Positions 62,430 through 64,000 of a stretch of DNA of 64,000 bases are shown in pieces. How positions within the stretch are numbered: position 1 is the first letter of the stretch; every line of letters begins with the position of its first letter. The translations under genes and the position numbers were made by a program. Source of the DNA: CAVYHJ01 sp963768165 [NCBI: uncultured bacterium] (GTDB taxonomy: Bacteria > UBP4 > UBA4092); assembly GCA_963768165.1 (NCBI GenBank), contig CAVYHJ010000026.1, positions 744,001 to 808,000 of the forward strand, given 5' to 3'. The notes under the pieces are model-generated. The model was not told the origin of the DNA. It did not search any database and saw nothing but the letters and a program-made list of their open reading frames with translations.

Positions 62430-64000
62430 TCATTTTTTCTCCAATTCCTGAAGACGTTTACGCGTGTATTCCACATATTTTATATGTTGGGGAAGTGCAA
62501 GTGCTAAAAATTTTTGATAAGAACGAGTTGCATCTTGTATTTTTTCTAGATGATCTTCGCTTATTGCTTTGTTGTACCAAGCCTCTGCGTCGCGTGGGTT
62601 GATCTCTAGGGCTTGGTCATGGTAACGAAGCGCTTCTTCATGACGTCCTAAGCTGGCGAGATCAAGCCCTTTGTTGAACCCTGCCTCTGCATACTGTGGG
62701 TTGATCGCCAAGGCTTGGTCATAGCAGAGAATCGCTTCTTCATAACGCTTTAGGCTGTCGAGAGTGACCCCTTTGTTGTTGCATGCATATGCATACCGTG
62801 GATTGATCGCTAAAGCTTGGTCATAACAGAGAAGCGCTTCTTCATAACGCTTTAAGCTGGCGAGGGTGACCCCTTTGTTATTCCATGCTTCTGCGTACCG
62901 CGGGACAATTGACAAAGCTTGGTCATAACAGCAAAGCGTTTCTTCCTCTAGTCCCAAGCTGCTGAAACTATTTCCTTTGTTGTTCCAAGCATATGCGTCA
63001 CGCGGGTTGATTGCCAAGGCTTGGTCATAACAGCGAAGTGCTTCTTCATAACTTCCCATGCTGTGGAGGCTGAGCCCCTTATTGTTCCAAGCATATGCGT
63101 ACTGCGGGTTGATCTCCAGAGCTTGATTATAGCAGCGAAGCGATTCTTCATAACGTCCCAGTTTGCTGAGGCTGACCCCTTTGTTATTCCAAGCATATGC
63201 GTCCCGCGGGTTAATTGCCAAGGCATGATTATAACAGCGAAGTGCTTCTTCATAGCGTCCTAATTTGGAAAAGCTGGTTCCTCTGTTGTGCCATTCCCAA
63301 TCTTCCAATTCTTTCATTTCCGGTTGTCTAACTACCTCTCCTATCTCTTGTTTTAGTAATATCTCTAAATCATTTCGCAAAACTCTAAAATTCTGATACC
63401 GTTTGTTTTTTTCTTTTTCTAAACATTTAAGGATAATAGGAAACAGAGGCGATTTTAATTTAGGAACGGCAGACTCCTTATGTAATCTATACATTCTTAT
63501 CCAAAATCGGTGCATCTCTATTTCTGAACTGTCATTAGGCAAGGGAGCTAGAAAAGGTACATTACCATCCGATATCATTTGGTACAAGACAACTCCAAAG
63601 GCATAAATATCACTGCGCTCATCACACCCTGCCGCATCTATATATTGTTCAGGGGACATATGTGTAGGCGTGCCAAATCCTCTACCTTCCATTGTTTGTC
63701 CTGATAAACCAATCCTTCCATCCTTAATACTTAATCGGATTCCTTTGATTGACTTGGTTATACTCAACACACCCGCCAAACCAAAATCAGAAATCTTTAT
63801 CGTTCGATCCTGGTTGATCATGATATTGGCTGGTTTGATGTCCCTATGAGCGCGAATCCCTTTTGAGTACGCATATTCCATCCCATGACAAAACTGTATC
63901 CCCCAACGCAAGCTCTGAGCTAAATCCGGTGGACGGTAACGTAGATAACCTTCTAATGTATTCAATCCTTCTTCCTCAGAAGCTATATATTCCATGGCAA
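62430..64000 (-). CDS. Ser/Thr protein kinase with eight TPRs (5' partial)
   Basis: The frame is open to the window end (Ala before the first visible Met), so the N-lobe with the ATP-binding Gly loop and Lys is missing. Visible kinase parts are the catalytic loop HRDIKPANIMI, the metal-binding DFGLA, the substrate-binding GTPTHMSPEQY and SDIYAFGVVLYQM, Hanks-type bacterial kinase features (first 215 residues seen). Eight 34-residue TPRs follow (about 225-500), many nearly identical (EEALRCYDQALAINPRDAYA), and similar even at DNA level, implying recent expansion. The kinase probably phosphorylates a partner recruited by the TPRs; the downstream deoxyribosyltransferase-like protein is a candidate. 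Confidence 0.93.
   Translation of the reverse strand, partial: AMEYIASEEEGLNTLEGYLRYRPPDLAQSLRWGIQFCHGMEYAYSKGIRAHRDIKPANIMINQDRTIKISDFGLAGVLSITKSIKGIRLSIKDGRIGLSGQTMEGRGFGTPTHMSPEQYIDAAGCDERSDIYAFGVVLYQMISDGNVPFLAPLPNDSSEIEMHRFWIRMYRLHKESAVPKLKSPLFPIILKCLEKEKNKRYQNFRVLRNDLEILLKQEIGEVVRQPEMKELEDWEWHNRGTSFSKLGRYEEALRCYNHALAINPRDAYAWNNKGVSLSKLGRYEESLRCYNQALEINPQYAYAWNNKGLSLHSMGSYEEALRCYDQALAINPRDAYAWNNKGNSFSSLGLEEETLCCYDQALSIVPRYAEAWNNKGVTLASLKRYEEALLCYDQALAINPRYAYACNNKGVTLDSLKRYEEAILCYDQALAINPQYAEAGFNKGLDLASLGRHEEALRYHDQALEINPRDAEAWYNKAISEDHLEKIQDATRSYQKFLALALPQHIKYVEYTRKRLQELEKK

Noticed and set aside
62948-63606. Open frames antisense or shifted within the kinase-TPR gene
   Set aside because: They arise from the repetitive TPR DNA and mirror its period; no independent start signals.
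1-64000. tRNA, rRNA or known riboswitch
   Set aside because: I looked for cloverleaf-like segments and T-loop motifs in the intergenic gaps and saw none I could support. A covariance-model scan would be decisive.

Overview
The window reads as a chromosomal segment of an uncultured, plant-polysaccharide-degrading bacterium. GC is moderate to low by eye, with AT-rich islands. Signal peptides, a type II/IV-pseudopilin-like protein and very large secreted hydrolases suggest a diderm outside the well-studied phyla. The pseudopilin tail (…SNGNIYRFGP) recalls proteins I associate with candidate phyla such as Sumerlaeota, Hydrogenedentota or Omnitrophota. That placement is an impression from memory; no rRNA or ribosomal protein is present to test it.

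Region 1 (1-38 kb) is dominated by hemicellulose use, most specifically xyloglucan. It holds the end of an AraH-type sugar permease; an operon of a binding protein fused to its MalF-type permease, a MalG-type permease and a GH30-like enzyme; a pseudopilin and two secreted proteins; a LacI-family regulator; a GH94-GH74-GH31 operon; GH39; two GH29 fucosidases; two paralogous GH44 enzymes; and xylulokinase. Signal peptides put GH74, GH44, GH29 and GH39 outside the cytoplasm. GH31 (YicI-like alpha-xylosidase), GH94 and XylB lack them. The inferred scheme is outside backbone cleavage and defucosylation, uptake, then inside removal of xylose and phosphorolysis of the glucan dimer. A 12-bp palindrome, GTTAACGATAAC or a close variant, lies before lacI, the GH94 operon, one GH29 gene and the secreted-protein operon, and looks like a LacI-family operator defining a regulon. 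Between lacI and a TPR membrane protein is about 1 kb of non-coding DNA packed with consecutive perfect hairpins.

Region 2 (12.7-17 kb and 37-48 kb) is envelope and glycosylation oriented: a TMTC-like GT-C/TPR protein, an SGNH/TPR protein, a tight operon of PAP2-GT39 fusion, GT2 glycosyltransferase, flippase-like protein and LD-carboxypeptidase, and another GT39-like protein. uvrB lies here, split by a one-base deficit in a G run, next to an NMD3-like zinc-ribbon gene. An IS1380-type element sits at the head of the PAP2-GT39 operon.

Region 3 (49-52.5 kb) is an AT-rich accessory island: an IS1-type element, a 56-residue ribbon-helix-helix gene with a consensus promoter and probably no leader, and three tightly packed unrecognised genes.

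Region 4 (52.7-61.1 kb) is housekeeping: udk, comF, an FHA-FHA-Ada-like protein, and a translationally coupled tetrapyrrole operon (sirC-ccsA/hemX-hemA-hemC-cobA/hemD). A mobile palindromic repeat supplies the end of sirC and sequence just ahead of the next start codon. Region 5 (61.1-64 kb) holds a cluster of genome repeats, a zinc-ribbon/nucleoside-deoxyribosyltransferase-like protein and the C-terminal part of a Ser/Thr kinase with eight TPRs, a plausible but unproven signalling or defence pair.
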